From the NCBI GenBank assembly GCA_011634665.1, contig WAEK01000005.1, positions 2,489,001 through 2,553,000 on the forward strand: 64,000 nt of DNA, written 5' to 3'. Source of the DNA: Mortierella sp. BCC40632. Its lineage: Eukaryota; Mortierellomycota; Mortierellomycetes; Mortierellales; Mortierellaceae. Position 1 is the first letter of the stretch. Each line of letters opens with the position of its first letter. Below the pieces are notes generated by a model. The model saw only the letters and a program-made list of their open reading frames with translations, was not told the origin of the DNA and did no database searches. Shown piece after piece: positions 1-11,720 of this stretch. A program made the position numbers and the translations under genes.

Positions 1-1651
1 GCCAAGAACAGAAAATAGGGTCCAATAGTAGGCCAGTTCCAGAAATGGGTGCCCCATTGGATTGCATGCTCACGATACCAGCCCAACCCATTCAGTCGAG
101 ACGCCCTTGTTGTGATCTTGGCGGGTCCATCTAGATCGGGAGAAGGTGGTAATGGTGGTAATGATGTTATTGATGGGGATGTGGTCGAGGATGAATTCGC
201 AGTTGCATATGACCTGACTGTAGTCCCAGTAAGTGCTGAGGCTGGATCACAAGGCGTGGTGGCGTGAGTGCCAGAGTGGTTACCTCCAGGGCTGCCGCTC
301 GCGCTTCCGTTTCCTCCAGGCATAGCTGCTCGGCGACTATGGGGGATCGAATGGGTGACAGGAGTGGGCAGTTGGACGGTCCAAGGGTAGTATCGGACAC
401 AGAGCTCGAGGAGGAAGAGTTGGACGACGGTCATCAGGATAGACTGGTACAACAGCGCGATATCGAATCTATATTGAATCGAGGACTATCTGGATAAGTG
501 GATAGACCTGGACAACAAAGAACCACCAGTAGCGCAACAAAAAAGAAAAAGAAGAATGTACAAACAAATGACCATGCTCATGCCCATGCCCATGCCAATG
601 ACAAGAGTCGTGATCCTATCTGGTGGTTGTTCCCCTCGTCCTCTCTCTCTCTCCTCCACCCACCTCCTTTAAGACGCATGGCCTCCTCTTCAAGAGAAAG
701 AGAGGGCAACAACAACAGTAGTAATAGAAGGAGCAATGGCCTGAGCTTGTTGTACTTACGGATCACCAATCCTGTTGAGGAAAGGAGCAGTTAACCGGGC
801 CATTGGCGGGGTGAACAGGGTGAACAGGGTTTTCGTGTAATGACATACATGCGTTGCCAAGAGAAAAGGGGAGGAGGAAAAAAAAAAGGTCGTCATCCTA
901 CTTGTTAGATTCGGGTCGACTCGTCGTCACTTTTGCGAGTCCCGCTCTTTCTCTCTGTTGTACTCGAGTAAAGAGCAATCGTGGAGGCAGGGGCTGTTGT
1001 CTCAACAGCAGCAACAGTAGCGGTAACAGTAGTTGTAGTAGCAACAGCAGCAGCAACAGCAGCAGCAACAGCAGCAGCAACAGTGCTGTGCATTGAGGGG
1101 AGGAAAAGTCAACTGGTACAGTTGTGGCGGGGAGAGAAAGTGAGGGAGTCGGTGGACACAGGACTTTGCCGATGTCCGACAGGGCGTTTCGTCTCGTTAA
1201 AAAAAAAGCTTATATCTCAACTTGCCAGAAAAAGATGCGAATGATGCTAGAGAACGACAAGAAACAAATGCTGCTCATTAGTCCAATTGTTCTTTCCTTC
1301 ACCGCATGCATAGAATGAGCATGTGTGCTTGCTTCTCAAAGGGTCGCAAGCTAACAACCAACTAGACAAAAAAACATAGAATGCAGAATGGAAGAGTCTT
1401 TCGGGGAGTGGCAAACATAGAGGAATAGGTTTCCCATACAACTTGCGAACCAACCCCAACTCCACCTCCTCAGCGAACAATTACCTCGAGACGATTAGAA
1501 CACCACATGTGACACTACTGAATCCAATAGAGGTCTTCATCCGGTACATGGTGTAGTACTGGTGGAAGTAACCGGTGACTGGTCCAATGACCATGGCGAT
1601 TCGAATCAGATCCCATGGCGCAGGCTCTGTTGGGTCTAGTGGCTCCGACAT
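1..1651 (-). CDS. PQ-loop repeat membrane protein, ANY1/SLC66A2-like (3' end beyond window)
   Basis: This is probably a polytopic Golgi/endosomal membrane protein of the ANY1 (yeast)/SLC66A2 (animal) PQ-loop family, which affects phospholipid asymmetry. The start is the ATG at 1649-1651. Exons are 1485-1651, 1226-1246, 760-771 and 1-468, and all phases join. The joined protein has the first PQ-loop (VIGPVTGYFHQYY), then IIRIFFWIGDPFDIALL and a TM helix, a Ser/Thr/Gly-rich loop, and the start of the second PQ-loop (FWNWPTIGPYFLFL), where the window ends. About 222 residues are visible. Exons 2 and 3 are microexons of 21 and 12 nt. Intron 2 has a GC donor (gcaagt at 1220-1225) and carries low-complexity repeats. 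The family call rests on motif order; the exact orthologue is inferred. The anoctamin gene lies 318 nt upstream on the same strand. Confidence 0.75.
1000..1085. repeat. Imperfect CAG/CAA microsatellite in an intron
   Basis: A run of CAGCAA/CAGTAG-type units lies inside intron 2 of the PQ-loop gene. It creates spurious open frames of poly-Leu, poly-Ala or poly-Ser/Asn on both strands. Confidence 0.8.
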
Positions 1652-1969
1652 GGGCGCTCTTCTGGGCGCTATTGGATGGCTGTCAAAGAGAAACGGTGTA
1701 GTGCGGAATGCAAGGTGGGATAGAACCAATAGTAATGATGGTGGCGAGAGTAGTAAAGGAGGAGAGAGAAAGAAAGAGAAAGAGAGAAAGCAGAGAGCGT
1801 GGCCAAAAGGAGGTTCAAAGCGAGAAAAGGCAAAAAAAAAAAACGAGAGGCCTTGACTCAAGAAAGGCCACGGATCGACTCCAAGTCAAAAAAAAAAAAA
1901 AAAAAAAGGGTCAGCCTGGGGCTGTTCATTTTTCTACTACTTGCCGCACTCTGTCTGATAAATCACTCA

Positions 1970-4807
1970 TTAAGTAGTCTTGAGGCTAGTTCGGATCGCC
2001 TGCACCCCGATATCATTCTCATCCACTCCATCAACACCAGCCCCAATGTCCTTGCCATTGTCTGCCACCTCAAGCGATCGACGGCCAAGAACCGAAACCG
2101 AGGCCACCCCTCCGACAGCAGCGCTCAATCGCGAAATCCAAGTGCTCTTGACCTTGAACTCCTTCTTGCGAACTCCAACCTCAGCCTCCGTTGGCACACT
2201 CTCAAGGACCCATCCAACAACAGATCGCAGGCCAAGGTATGCATGCTCCGAAAGCAACAACCAAAGCAACATCATTCCAAGTCCAACCCGAGGCACTCCG
2301 CTGCTGTTGGCATCCAACGTTCCATGGAAGAGATACAAAATCGAAGCATTCGTAATCGACGAGAACCAGGTAATGAGCTGAATGTTTTCGAGCCATGGTC
2401 CGATTGTATCTGTTCGCGCGGGAATTGGTCGTCGAGCATTGTAGCTAATCTTGGCTGCGTCCGAGCGCAGCTCAATCCAATTGTTGACGAATGCACAAAG
2501 ACCGGTCAATGGCCAGATGACACTGAACAATGACACATATCCAAACTGGTCGTTTAAGAGGGATAGAGAGGTGTAACCAGCTGTTAGGCATGCCATTCTA
2601 CCTCAAAACTGTTGCAGAACTTCTTACGCGATGATGTTTGAATGCACCTCTGACTTACCTGCAACACCATCTCGGCATAGTCCTCGTTGACATCGTAAAC
2701 TGGAAGCTCCGACTGCTTCTTCACCCTCATCAAGAACTTCTTTACTCCTGCAGAGTCTTGGTAGCCAGTGTTGTTAGACTGCGAATTCTTGTCCTCGTCC
2801 TCATCCGAAGAAGAGCTACCGTCGTCATCTTTACCACGGCGTTGCATTTTCTCGGAAATATCTGTTTTAACCTTAGTAGCTTTTGTCATGGCGCGTCTTG
2901 TCGCCCAAGGCACAATCGTCTCGGTAGCAAAGCTGACAGCCTGGGTTGTGATCATAAAGGCTTTGAGACGGTTCTGAAGCATGTGTGGGTCAATCGAGAC
3001 CTTTGCAAAGGGGATTCCATATGCCTGGAAGGTAGTAATCATCTGCGGACCAAATGGAATATACACATAGGCCGTCAAGAGAATCGACATGTAGCTTGTC
3101 AAGGCATTAAAGATAAAGACCTTTTGCATCAAATGATACTCGTGCGTACCACGCGTCTCATAGTTCTCGTACTCTGTCAGTCTTTCAGAGATGCTGCGAC
3201 AGAATGCAGCCACGTTTGGGATGGCAAGTGAATAGAGTACCATTGGAAGGTAGATCTATAGTAAATTTCAATCAAGTGAACGTGTCAGTTGTAAGGTCGC
3301 ACACTCTTTTTGTGTTTTTTGACCCGAGTTGACAACATGAAAAAATTAACCGACTTACCAAGACTTCTTTCATATATCCATCATAATACATTGTCAAAAA
3401 GACCTCGATTCCAAACACGGTCGTGATCACCGCTCCCAGGGCCAATGCTCCACCAAAGATCACAGGAACACCAGCCATTTTTCGCGACCAACGCTTCCAG
3501 GGCGAAAAGTAGGGTGCCATTTCACCTGTGATAGGATCCAATGACATGGTGTCTCCCTTGAACGAAGGGCGTCTCATCTCGGTTTTTGACACATGAAGAA
3601 CGCCCCACCAGAGAGCCAGTTCCTTCTCTCGACGGCGCCAGGACTCTGTAAAAACAATTGCCCAGAGGATCACAAAGATGCCATAGAATATCGAGAAGGA
3701 AGAGCCAAAGAAGTGAACCAGGATACCAAGACCTGTTGGTGCAGCCAGCCATTGGAAATAAAACTGTAGGAACTCGAAATAATACGCGACTTTTTCGCCA
3801 TAATGCTCCCGAACACGGGAGAGGTCCTTCTGGTTCAAGATCCACTTGGTTGACCACGATTTTAGCCAAGCCTATTAAAGCGAATGCCAGAGAAAAAATA
3901 TGAGTTAAAAGCAGTGCGGATATGAGCCATTTAGTCTCTATCGGCATTTATCAAAGCACATTCTGGTTTGATTTCGCCCCATTGTTCAATACCTTATCAA
4001 ATGCCTTATCATGAATTGGAAGGATGCTATCAACGAAATCGCTCTGGCCAGGATAGATCCCAGCGCCTCCTTCACTAGGCAGGCCTGTGATCAAAGCTGA
4101 GATGATTCGGATGCGATCTGCTGGTGAAAGATCGTCAAGGGAACTGTCTCTCTTCTCAGTGGGCTGCAACAATTGCTCAGTCTCGGAGGTGTCGGCAACG
4201 CGGACTCCGGCAAGCCAATCCTGGATGCTATCAGTATTGAAGGATCAGTGTGATTAGAAGAGAGTGGGGGGGGGGTAACACATGCTCTAAGAGCGAAAAG
4301 AAGATGCCAATAACACGAGTCGCGACGTCTTATTCGCCTCGCAACAATGTCCAAAGATTTATACGAATTCATGCACTATGACCTCTCGGGTCATCCAAAG
4401 ATTCTTTACCTGGACTTTGTTGACTCACGCTTGAGGACTGACCAAGGACAGAGTACAAAGACAAAGATAGTGTCCTTGTCCGAACTTGATGGCCGAGTCT
4501 CGTACTCGAGCCCGACTTCTCTCAGTTTCTTCAACAGTGACTTGTAAGCCTTGACGGCCTCTTCCTCGAATTCGGCTTTGGTTTGAGCGCTATTACCATC
4601 CTTTCCAAGGCTATGCTTCTTGTTCTCGTACTTGAAGATGATGACGAGATCTGCATAATAGTCGCGTCCTTGACTTTGTTTCACAAGGGCCGAGTCGAGA
4701 TAAGCATCGGCAGAGACGCCCTTGGGTACGCGTTCCTCAGTGGTCGATGTGACAATGTCGAAGAACCGGAATGGAGTAGGCGATGGGCCTACGTTCTCTG
4801 TCGCCAT
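1970..4807 (-). CDS. Anoctamin (TMEM16)/Ist2 family membrane protein
   Basis: Anoctamins are calcium-activated channels and lipid scramblases; the yeast member Ist2 tethers cortical ER to the plasma membrane. Exons are 4410-4807, 3993-4227, 3359-3871, 2659-3255 and 1970-2545, giving 772 residues with consistent phases. The cytosolic N-terminal part has the family pattern CPWSVLKRE followed by QDWLAGVRV. The region KWILNQKDLSRVREHYGEKVAYYFEFL precedes the first helix, and many helices follow. The junction EDYAEMVLQ/FGYVSLFSVIWPL matches the conserved anoctamin core around the late helices. An acidic Ser-rich loop (DDDGSSSSDEDED) lies between helices. The C-terminal tail is short compared with yeast Ist2, so membrane tethering is less certain than membership of the family. 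The start ATG at 4805-4807 opens exon 1. Confidence 0.88.
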
Positions 4808-6164
4808 TAGCACTTCTTTTTTTCTTTCTTTTTTACCCTTGTGCTCTTTCTTCCTCTGAGGGTTGTGCTTGATGATGCAAAAGGCAGGGTGTCTTGTCGG
4901 AAGCCTGGGAAATGAAGAAGAATGAAGAGAACAGATAATGAAACGGAAGGTAAAAAAAGAAGTGTCGGGGTTGGGCAGAATTCGAGGAAATCCTTTGGTG
5001 TGCCCTACAGTACACACACACACACACACACAGACACACTTGGACGCACCCAATCCATAGACCACTCCAGACCCGTGGCCAATGATAAAATGCGACTCGA
5101 TGACCTCTTTACTCTCTTTTTTTCCGCCTTTACTACACTATTTCTACCTCGGGGCGAGCGACTTTGTTGTGAAAACCCTCGAGGCGATATCCTCGAGATC
5201 CACAAAAGGCATAGTCCCACAGATTGGTGACAACGACAAGTGTAATGAATTAAAAAAAAAATACCGATATGCTAAAGCAACTTGTAGCCTTGTCCCCAAG
5301 ACACTTTTGACGCTAAATATGTAGACATGATGTATGGCCCAAGCGCCAATATCGGTCAGTCCCTTGTCCTGCCTCCATCGTCTCTCTTCGAGTTTGAGTG
5401 TGCAAATGTGTATCGATTCCTCAACCAGGTGTGTTCCAACACAGAAATTGTAGGAGAAAAAAAAAAAAAAAAAGCCCTGCTCCAAAAAACCAGTTGCCTT
5501 TGTTCACAAGGTGGGAAAGAGCAAACTGCTTAGCAAATCGGTAGCCTCCAGGATTACCCCTGTCTTCTACAGCCATAAAAAACAAGTTGGCTGTGCCGGG
5601 GACTAAAGCCCAACGTCTTCAATTGCTTCAAGAACGTCGGAGGTTGGAGGGGGAGACATGGGTCGTGGGAGTATTTTGCCAGGGAAATGATTGATCAGGT
5701 TGTTGCACACCTCAAGTACCCTGGCTCGTCGTTAATTCCACTACCAATCTATCAGTGTCGATCTCTCTGGGCTCCCTCGTCACTCCACCACTTTGCCTGT
5801 TTCTTCTTTTCTTCCACTCTCCACCCCTTTCACCTGTCGACACCCACATCCTGTTCCCTTTTGGTGGTTTTCGCTAGGGATTGTGAAAACAAAGTAAGGT
5901 CAAACTACCCAATCCTGGGTAGGAACTCGGTCGTAAATTAGACGAGGGGCTCTTGATTCTGTTTATAGGGGGGTATTCTACAACATTTATGGCTCAAGCA
6001 TAACAAATTGGTAGTTGTTTCCTTCTATGGCCACGATTGCTTCCTGGAGCTAAACAAAAAAAAAACAGATTCCTGACATCCCATGAAATGCAGCTCTTCC
6101 CATCTCGTCGACCGCAAAAGATAAGAACAAAAGGCAGGAATTCGACCCACACTCTCTTCCCTCT
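4808..6164. other. Intergenic, no gene recognised; CA microsatellite
   Basis: This gap lies between the 5' end of the anoctamin gene and the 3' end of the FKBP gene, both on the minus strand. It contains a (CA)n run at 5012-5032 and an A-run near 5460. The short open frames have no protein-like composition. Confidence 0.6.
5012..5032. repeat. (CA)n microsatellite
   Basis: About ten uninterrupted CA units lie 5' of the anoctamin gene, in its likely promoter or 5' UTR. Confidence 0.95.
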
Positions 6165-7099
6165 CTAATCAAATGAGGCAAGCTCAACTTCAAAGATAAG
6201 CTTGGCATTAGGAGGGATAGGGACCTTGGCATCGGGGACTCCCTTTCTGCCATAGGCAAACTCGGGCTCAATGGTGATCTTGGCCTTTTCGCCACGAGTC
6301 ATGGTCAAGATAGCCTCATCCCATCCAGGAATGACACGACCAGTGCCGGCCCTGAATCGCAAGGGGTTCTTCTTTGTCTTGACGCTGACGTTGGAATCAA
6401 AGATGGAACCGTCCTCAAAGAATCCGGTATAGAACACAGCAACTATTAAGTGAATCACAGAACGAATGGATTGAGGTATGAGATTCAAGACAAAGTGTGT
6501 ACAATCAACAAAATACCTACTTAAAAATAATGATAATAAAAACAGGTGCCTCGCTTCTTTTCTTTTTCTTTTTCTTTTCTTTACCATTGCTGCCCTTTCG
6601 GGGAGTGCCAGCATTCTCGCCCTTCTTGAGGATAGACTTGGTGAACTTTGGTACGGAAGCCTCGACAACAACCTCCTTCTTCTCCACAACAGATGCAGCA
6701 CTCTTCTGGGCCAAAAGCTCCTCCTCCGAAGGCTCATCAGCACCACGGAATTCCTGGCGAGCAAACAGACCATTGTAGGCCTCTACGAGAACATCCTTCT
6801 TGGCTACAATGGATTCAGTCGTTCAATTGGTTAGTTGGATATCAAACCCTTTCTTTTGTTCTCACAAGAATGGCTTCATTGCTGTGCTTGTAGAGAGCAT
6901 GGGTGTGGTGCATTGATAACGGCTCTTCAACTCTAATGGACTTACCATTCTTGACGACAGTAGGAATCTTTCCAGTGAGCTTGAACTCGACCAAAAAGTC
7001 ATGAGTGGCGTTAAGGTGCAAGAACGTCAAGATGTCCTTCTTGCTGACAGCGTCAGACAAGAGTTGCTCTGTGGTCCAGTCCTGAGTGGGGGTTGCCAT
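6165..7099 (-). CDS. FKBP25 (FKBP3)-type peptidyl-prolyl isomerase with N-terminal BTHB domain
   Basis: A peptidyl-prolyl cis-trans isomerase, probably nuclear by analogy with animal FKBP25. Exons are 6946-7099, 6585-6803 and 6165-6442 (216 residues; human FKBP25 has 224). Residues ~7-70 form the basic tilted helix bundle: DWTTEQLLSDAVSKKDIL, KLTGKIPTVVKN, then KKDVLVEAYNGLF. A charged linker leads to PKFTKSILKKG. The FKBP domain has VAVFYTGFFEDGSIFDSN, then VIPGWDEAILTM with the pocket Trp, then EFAYGRKG with the pocket Tyr, and ends NAKLIFEVELASFD. Drug-pocket residues appear kept. Baker's yeast FKBPs lack this N-terminal domain, so this is the FKBP3 lineage and not FPR1. The gene shares a 217-nt divergent upstream region with the methyltransferase gene. 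Confidence 0.93.
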
Positions 7100-7316
7100 G
7101 TCGAAGAAGAAGAAGAAGAAGGGGAAGAAGGAGGAGAAATGAACTGATGCCTCGAGAAATGAGGCAAAAGACTTTGCCCTCTCGCTCTCTCGAGGATAAT
7201 AGTGACTGCTGCCGCCAAGGGGGAGTTTTTTCTCTCTAGGCAAAAGGATCAGCGACTACGAACCTCAACAGAGGACTTGGCCAACAATCAAAAAGACAAT
7301 CAGGAAGACTCTGGAA
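7100..7316. promoter_or_regulatory. Divergent intergenic region between FKBP and methyltransferase genes
   Basis: Only 217 nt separate the two divergent start codons. It must hold both core promoters and 5' UTRs. It has CT/GA-rich tracts and no clear TATA box. Confidence 0.5.
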
Positions 7317-9042
7317 ATGTCGGCAGAAAACAACAAGAAGCAGCAATCTAGCTCCAGGGACATCAACGAACCCTCGAGCACGCCATTCGGTGGCCGAATT
7401 CTCGTTGATGAGTCGGCTGTTTTCGAGCAAAACGCTTGGTAGAGTCTCTAGAACAAAATACATTGTGCTCCCTCTTCTCCTTCGAGTCCGGTGGAGGCTG
7501 GAAGTAGACCAAATTATCCGCTCTCTCTTTCTCTCTCTATCTGTCTGTCTGTCTCTGTCTCTCTTTTTTTTTTTTTCTTCAGTTTCTCATAATTCTACTC
7601 CTACTCTACCAACTACTCTTTTCTTATCATATAGGGATCATGCAACATGGGGCGAGGAACAGGAGAAGCATGCTCAGGAGCAGGTCGCTCGTCAGTCCTT
7701 GACGCCCGTCCCTTCAGAGCGAATCAACGATTACCATGACAATGCGGCAGAATACTGGAACAAATTTTATGCCAAGAATGAAAACAAGTTCTTCAAGGAT
7801 CGACACTGGCTGAGGATCGAATTCCCCGAACTGTTCCACATGGTCGAGGCCGATGTAAGCTCAGTTTCTTGTTTTCGCAGTCTTTGTCAACAGATTAAAA
7901 AAAAAAAACGCACACACACATTATGAAAATAGATATCTTTTTTCCCCCCTACTCTCCTATAGTCTAACGACTCTTTGATATCTCTCATGACAACTCTAGG
8001 CGGGCGAGAAGAACGTGATGGAGATTGGATGTGGCGCAGGAAACACCATGTTCCCAATGTTGATCGAGTCCAAAAATCCCAAGCTCTTTGTTTATGCTTG
8101 CGACTTTTCTTCGACTGCCGTTGACGTTGTTCTGGTAAGGAAAAACCGAATAAACTCAAAAGCAAAGTTGTTTGATTATCTATACTTCACAGCGTTGGTC
8201 GCGATGCACAACCGCCTCGGAATTGACAGATCCAGCATGTTTTGTTTTTGTTTTTATTGCGACACTGCTAGAACAACCCCGAGTACGATCCCAAGCGAGG
8301 AAAGGCGTTTGTCTGGGACCTAGCAGGAGATGACATACCACCCGAGGTTGAGCCAGAGTCAATGGACGTCTTGGTCTTGATCTTCGTTTTGTCCGCGCTT
8401 CACCCTGACCGATGGGAGCATGCTATGAACAATCTTTACAAGGTTTGGGTCTATATTTGACTCTTGTCTTTTTACTCGAGAGGACACGAGTTTTTATTAT
8501 TTTTATCGCTGTTGTGGCTGTTGTTGCTATTACTGTTTTTATCAAGTTTCGTTGTCTTGACAGTTTTATTTCCCTCATGCTTTACCTCTCATCTGGACCA
8601 CTAGCTGCTCAAACCTGGAGGATTGATCGTATTCCGCGACTATGGTCGGTATGACATGGCACAATTGCGGTTCAAGAAGGAACGCTACCTTTCTGAGAAT
8701 TTCTACGTCCGAGGCGATGGTACTCGAGTCTATTTTTTCGAGTCTGACGAGATTGTCAAACTCTTTGGCTCTAAATTTACCATCGAGCAAAACGCGGTCG
8801 ACCGACGACTGATCGTTAATCGACTGAGGAAAGTCAAGATGTACAGGGTGTGGTTGCAAGGCAAATTCAGGAAGCCCCTTCGGGGCGAACAGCCAGGTGC
8901 ACCTTCGGCAACAACTGTGGTGACAACAGGAGAGGATGGATCCGGGGTCGATGGAGTCGAGTCAGTGGATAAATCCTTTTCGTTAGAAACGCCTTCAGAC
9001 TCGCCTAGGGCTTCCGGGTCGGCTACACCTGTATTACCATAG
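7317..9042 (+). CDS. METTL2/Trm140-type tRNA m3C32 methyltransferase
   Basis: Predicted SAM-dependent methyltransferase making 3-methylcytidine at position 32 of tRNA-Thr or tRNA-Ser. Exons are 7317-7438, 7635-7854, 8000-8134, 8272-8442 and 8605-9042 (361 residues). The N-terminus has [27 protein letters not shown], as in METTL2. SAM motif I is [14 protein letters not shown] and the next acidic loop is [11 protein letters not shown]. Then come [16 protein letters not shown], the [24 protein letters not shown] block, and [15 protein letters not shown], which is diagnostic of this family. A Ser/Thr-rich tail of about 60 residues follows. There is no actin-binding N-terminus like that of yeast Abp140. 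Whether the substrate is tRNA-Thr, tRNA-Ser or both cannot be read from sequence. Confidence 0.93.
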
Positions 9043-9477
9043 GGGGCGTGTCAATGTAGAGACTCAATTGCCCTAGAAATATATGCATTCGTGTAAAGTA
9101 GATCTGTCAGGGAAAGAGATGAGCCATGTGGAGGAGGTGAAGGTGGGAGGTGGAGGAGGAGGAGGAGGAGGAACTCTGGCGCGGGCAGGATGGATTCGTG
9201 TATCTCTTCGCCTGCAAGCATGCCCAACGCAGACAGGACAATCAGGGAATTCCGTCCTGCCCCTTTCTTTTCCTTGTGTGTGCACCAGGAAAGGTAACAG
9301 GAGACGCGAGTGTGCACGACTTTTTCTATTAGAAGAAATAGCACCTTTTTCCTCTCTTTCTCTCTCTCTCTTTTTCTTTGGGTCTAGATTCCTTTCTCAT
9401 GCACCCTCTTTCTCTCATTCCCAACGCACTTTCTACCTCCCTTCCCTAGCTCATTCATTGTTTCTCGCTCGCATCCA
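9043..9477. other. Intergenic; GGA repeat and pyrimidine-rich promoter
   Basis: A (GGA)n purine run lies near 9135-9172. A strongly CT-rich stretch at about 9340-9470 precedes the carboxypeptidase start, typical of promoters in this window. No gene is seen. Confidence 0.6.
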
Positions 9478-11608
9478 ATGTCCCCCGAACGGCCGTCCCC
9501 TGCATGGCCCTCTGCCCGCCAGGTTGCCCGTGCCGCCACCGTGGTCATCCTTCTGACCCTGGCCATCACCTCATGGCCTGACCAACGCGTCGAAGCCAAA
9601 GCCAAGCGACCGCAGTCATCCCTATTCACGCCCCACTCGGACCAAGATGACTGGACTCCTCTCACCTGGGCACTGCCCTGTGATAAGCATACGACATTCC
9701 ATGGACGGACAAAGCAACAATGTGGAGGGCACGCTGTGTCTGGCTACAGGAGAGTGGACGCTGCTTCTTCAACAAGGCCACAGTCTTCGTCTGCTAACAG
9801 ACCTCTGCGCGAGGAACACCGAGTTGGCCCCTCCCTCCCTTGGGAGGAGGGAGAGGAGCCCATCCAGGAGAGCTATTCAGGCCATGTCCCTATCCGGACT
9901 TGGCAGCAGGACGAGTTCCAGGGAGAAGCGAGCATGTAAACGTTTCATAAAGATATAGTCACCGCATGCTGGATAGGTCCAACGCAATTGGCTCACAGAG
10001 AAGAGACTGACGGGTCGCTTGCGTCCTCTTAAATAGGTTCTACTGGTTCTTCCCAGCTATTAATCCAAAGGTCAAGGATCCTCCTCTGATCATGTAAGCT
10101 TTCAAACACTTCTTGATGCTTCCTGCTTTCACAGGGGAAGGACTCTGGCCAAAGATCAGGGGGTCTTACCAATGAAACGAGTTCTGCTTTGATTCAGCTG
10201 GCTGCAAGGAGGTCCAGGAAGCAGCTCCATGATCGGTCTCTTCTTCGAGAACGGACCGATCCGAGTCACAGAAAACATGAAGCTTGCGCGACGGAACGTC
10301 TCTTGGGCAGATGACTACTCAATGCTCTTCCTGGATCAACCCGTCGGTACGGGATACTCGTACGTCACCCGATTCCGAGATGGAGACAACCAAGAGGTCA
10401 AGGACCCAGAGACTCTCCGGCAGCTCGAGTTGAAGCTTCTCTCTGAACTTGAGAAAGACCAGTCCCGGGAGCAGGAGCTTTTTGCTAGCCTAGGCAAGAA
10501 GGATTTCAATACCAAGTCTGCGTACAGCCGTAAAGAAAAGATCAAGAATGGAGCATCCATGTATTCGATGGGTTATGTCAAGGATGAACGAGGTGTTGCT
10601 GCTGACTTGATGATCTTCATGGAGCAATTCTATGAGCGGTTCCCAGAACAGCGAAAGGTGGATCTATACATCACTGGAGAAAGCTATGCCGGAAAGTATG
10701 TCCCAGTGATGGCACATGCTATCATGGAATACAACAAGAACATTGCCACAAACAATGATCCTTCTCAGAGCGATACAAAGATCCAGCTCAAGGGAATTGC
10801 GTTGGGCAATAGCTTGACAGATCCCATCTCACAAGTCCAAATCCATGCTGACCATGGATATTACCTTGGCCTTCTCACGCGCAAGCAGGCAAATCATATG
10901 GTGGTACTACAGGCCCAAGCAGTATCAGAAGCATACCGAGGACGTTTTATCGCCTCGAACCGCTTCCGAGTGAACATTTTTGACTATTTCAGAAACTCGA
11001 CAGGTGGATTGAACTGGTACGATATCCGAAAGGGTGGGATTGCCAATGACTGGAGTAGGATGGAAAAGTTTATGAACCAAGAGCCCATTAAGGATGCATT
11101 GAATGTCTTTGGCCCCCGGTCATCGTACCTAAAGGACCAAGGCGCCTCGTCTGAGGATATCAAACTCGTTGAGGAGGGTCGCGCACGTACGAAATACTTT
11201 AAAGATCCACTGGTCATCAAGACAATGTCCGGGGATATCATGAGGAGCGCTGCATGGATGGTATCAGACTTACTAGAATATGGAGTCAAGGTGATCGCAT
11301 ATCAGGGCATATTTGACTACCGAGACGCAGTTGCAGGGTCGAATACGTGGATTGAAGACTTGGAATGGTCAGGAAAGGAGGCGTTCTTAGATGCGGAGAG
11401 AGAACTCTGGACCATCGAGGGGCAGCTTGTTGGGTACGTGAAAAGAGTGCCAAGACTGTCCCAGGTTGCTCTTCTGGGAGCAGGCCACTTGGCACCAATG
11501 GATCAAGCGGTCTCGTCCCTGACCATGTTAAAGAGTTTGGTGGAGGATGAAGCATTGGTGTGTTCTGACTTTGATTCGCTTCACAAAGAGCGAGCACACA
11601 TCATCTGA
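9478..11608 (+). CDS. Serine carboxypeptidase, peptidase family S10
   Basis: An exopeptidase that removes C-terminal residues, routed to the secretory pathway or vacuole. Exons are 9478-9935, 10037-10093 and 10198-11608 (641 residues). A hydrophobic stretch at residues ~18-33 (AATVVILLTLAITSW) is a signal peptide or anchor. The S10 start YSGHVPI is followed by FYWFFPAINPKVKDPPLIIWLQGGPGSSS, which holds the oxyanion hole and is created only by splicing all three exons. The catalytic Ser is in ITGESYAGKYVPV, the Asp in YQGIFDYRDAV and the His in GAGHLAPMDQ. All three triad positions are present, so the enzyme should be active. The central part is most like CPVL/retinoid-inducible carboxypeptidases, but subfamily assignment is inferred. 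A (CT)n run lies in the 3' flank. Confidence 0.92.
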
Positions 11609-11681
11609 GGAGCCATGCTTTCTTATTGCCTTGGATGGTATGATATGGCTGAGTTGAATTGTTGTTGCATTTCTTTTGCTT

Positions 11682-11720
<39 letters not shown>

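Noticed and set aside
1799..2533. Plus-strand 244-residue frame
   Set aside because: It lies opposite the last anoctamin exon, which has a clear conserved protein on the minus strand.
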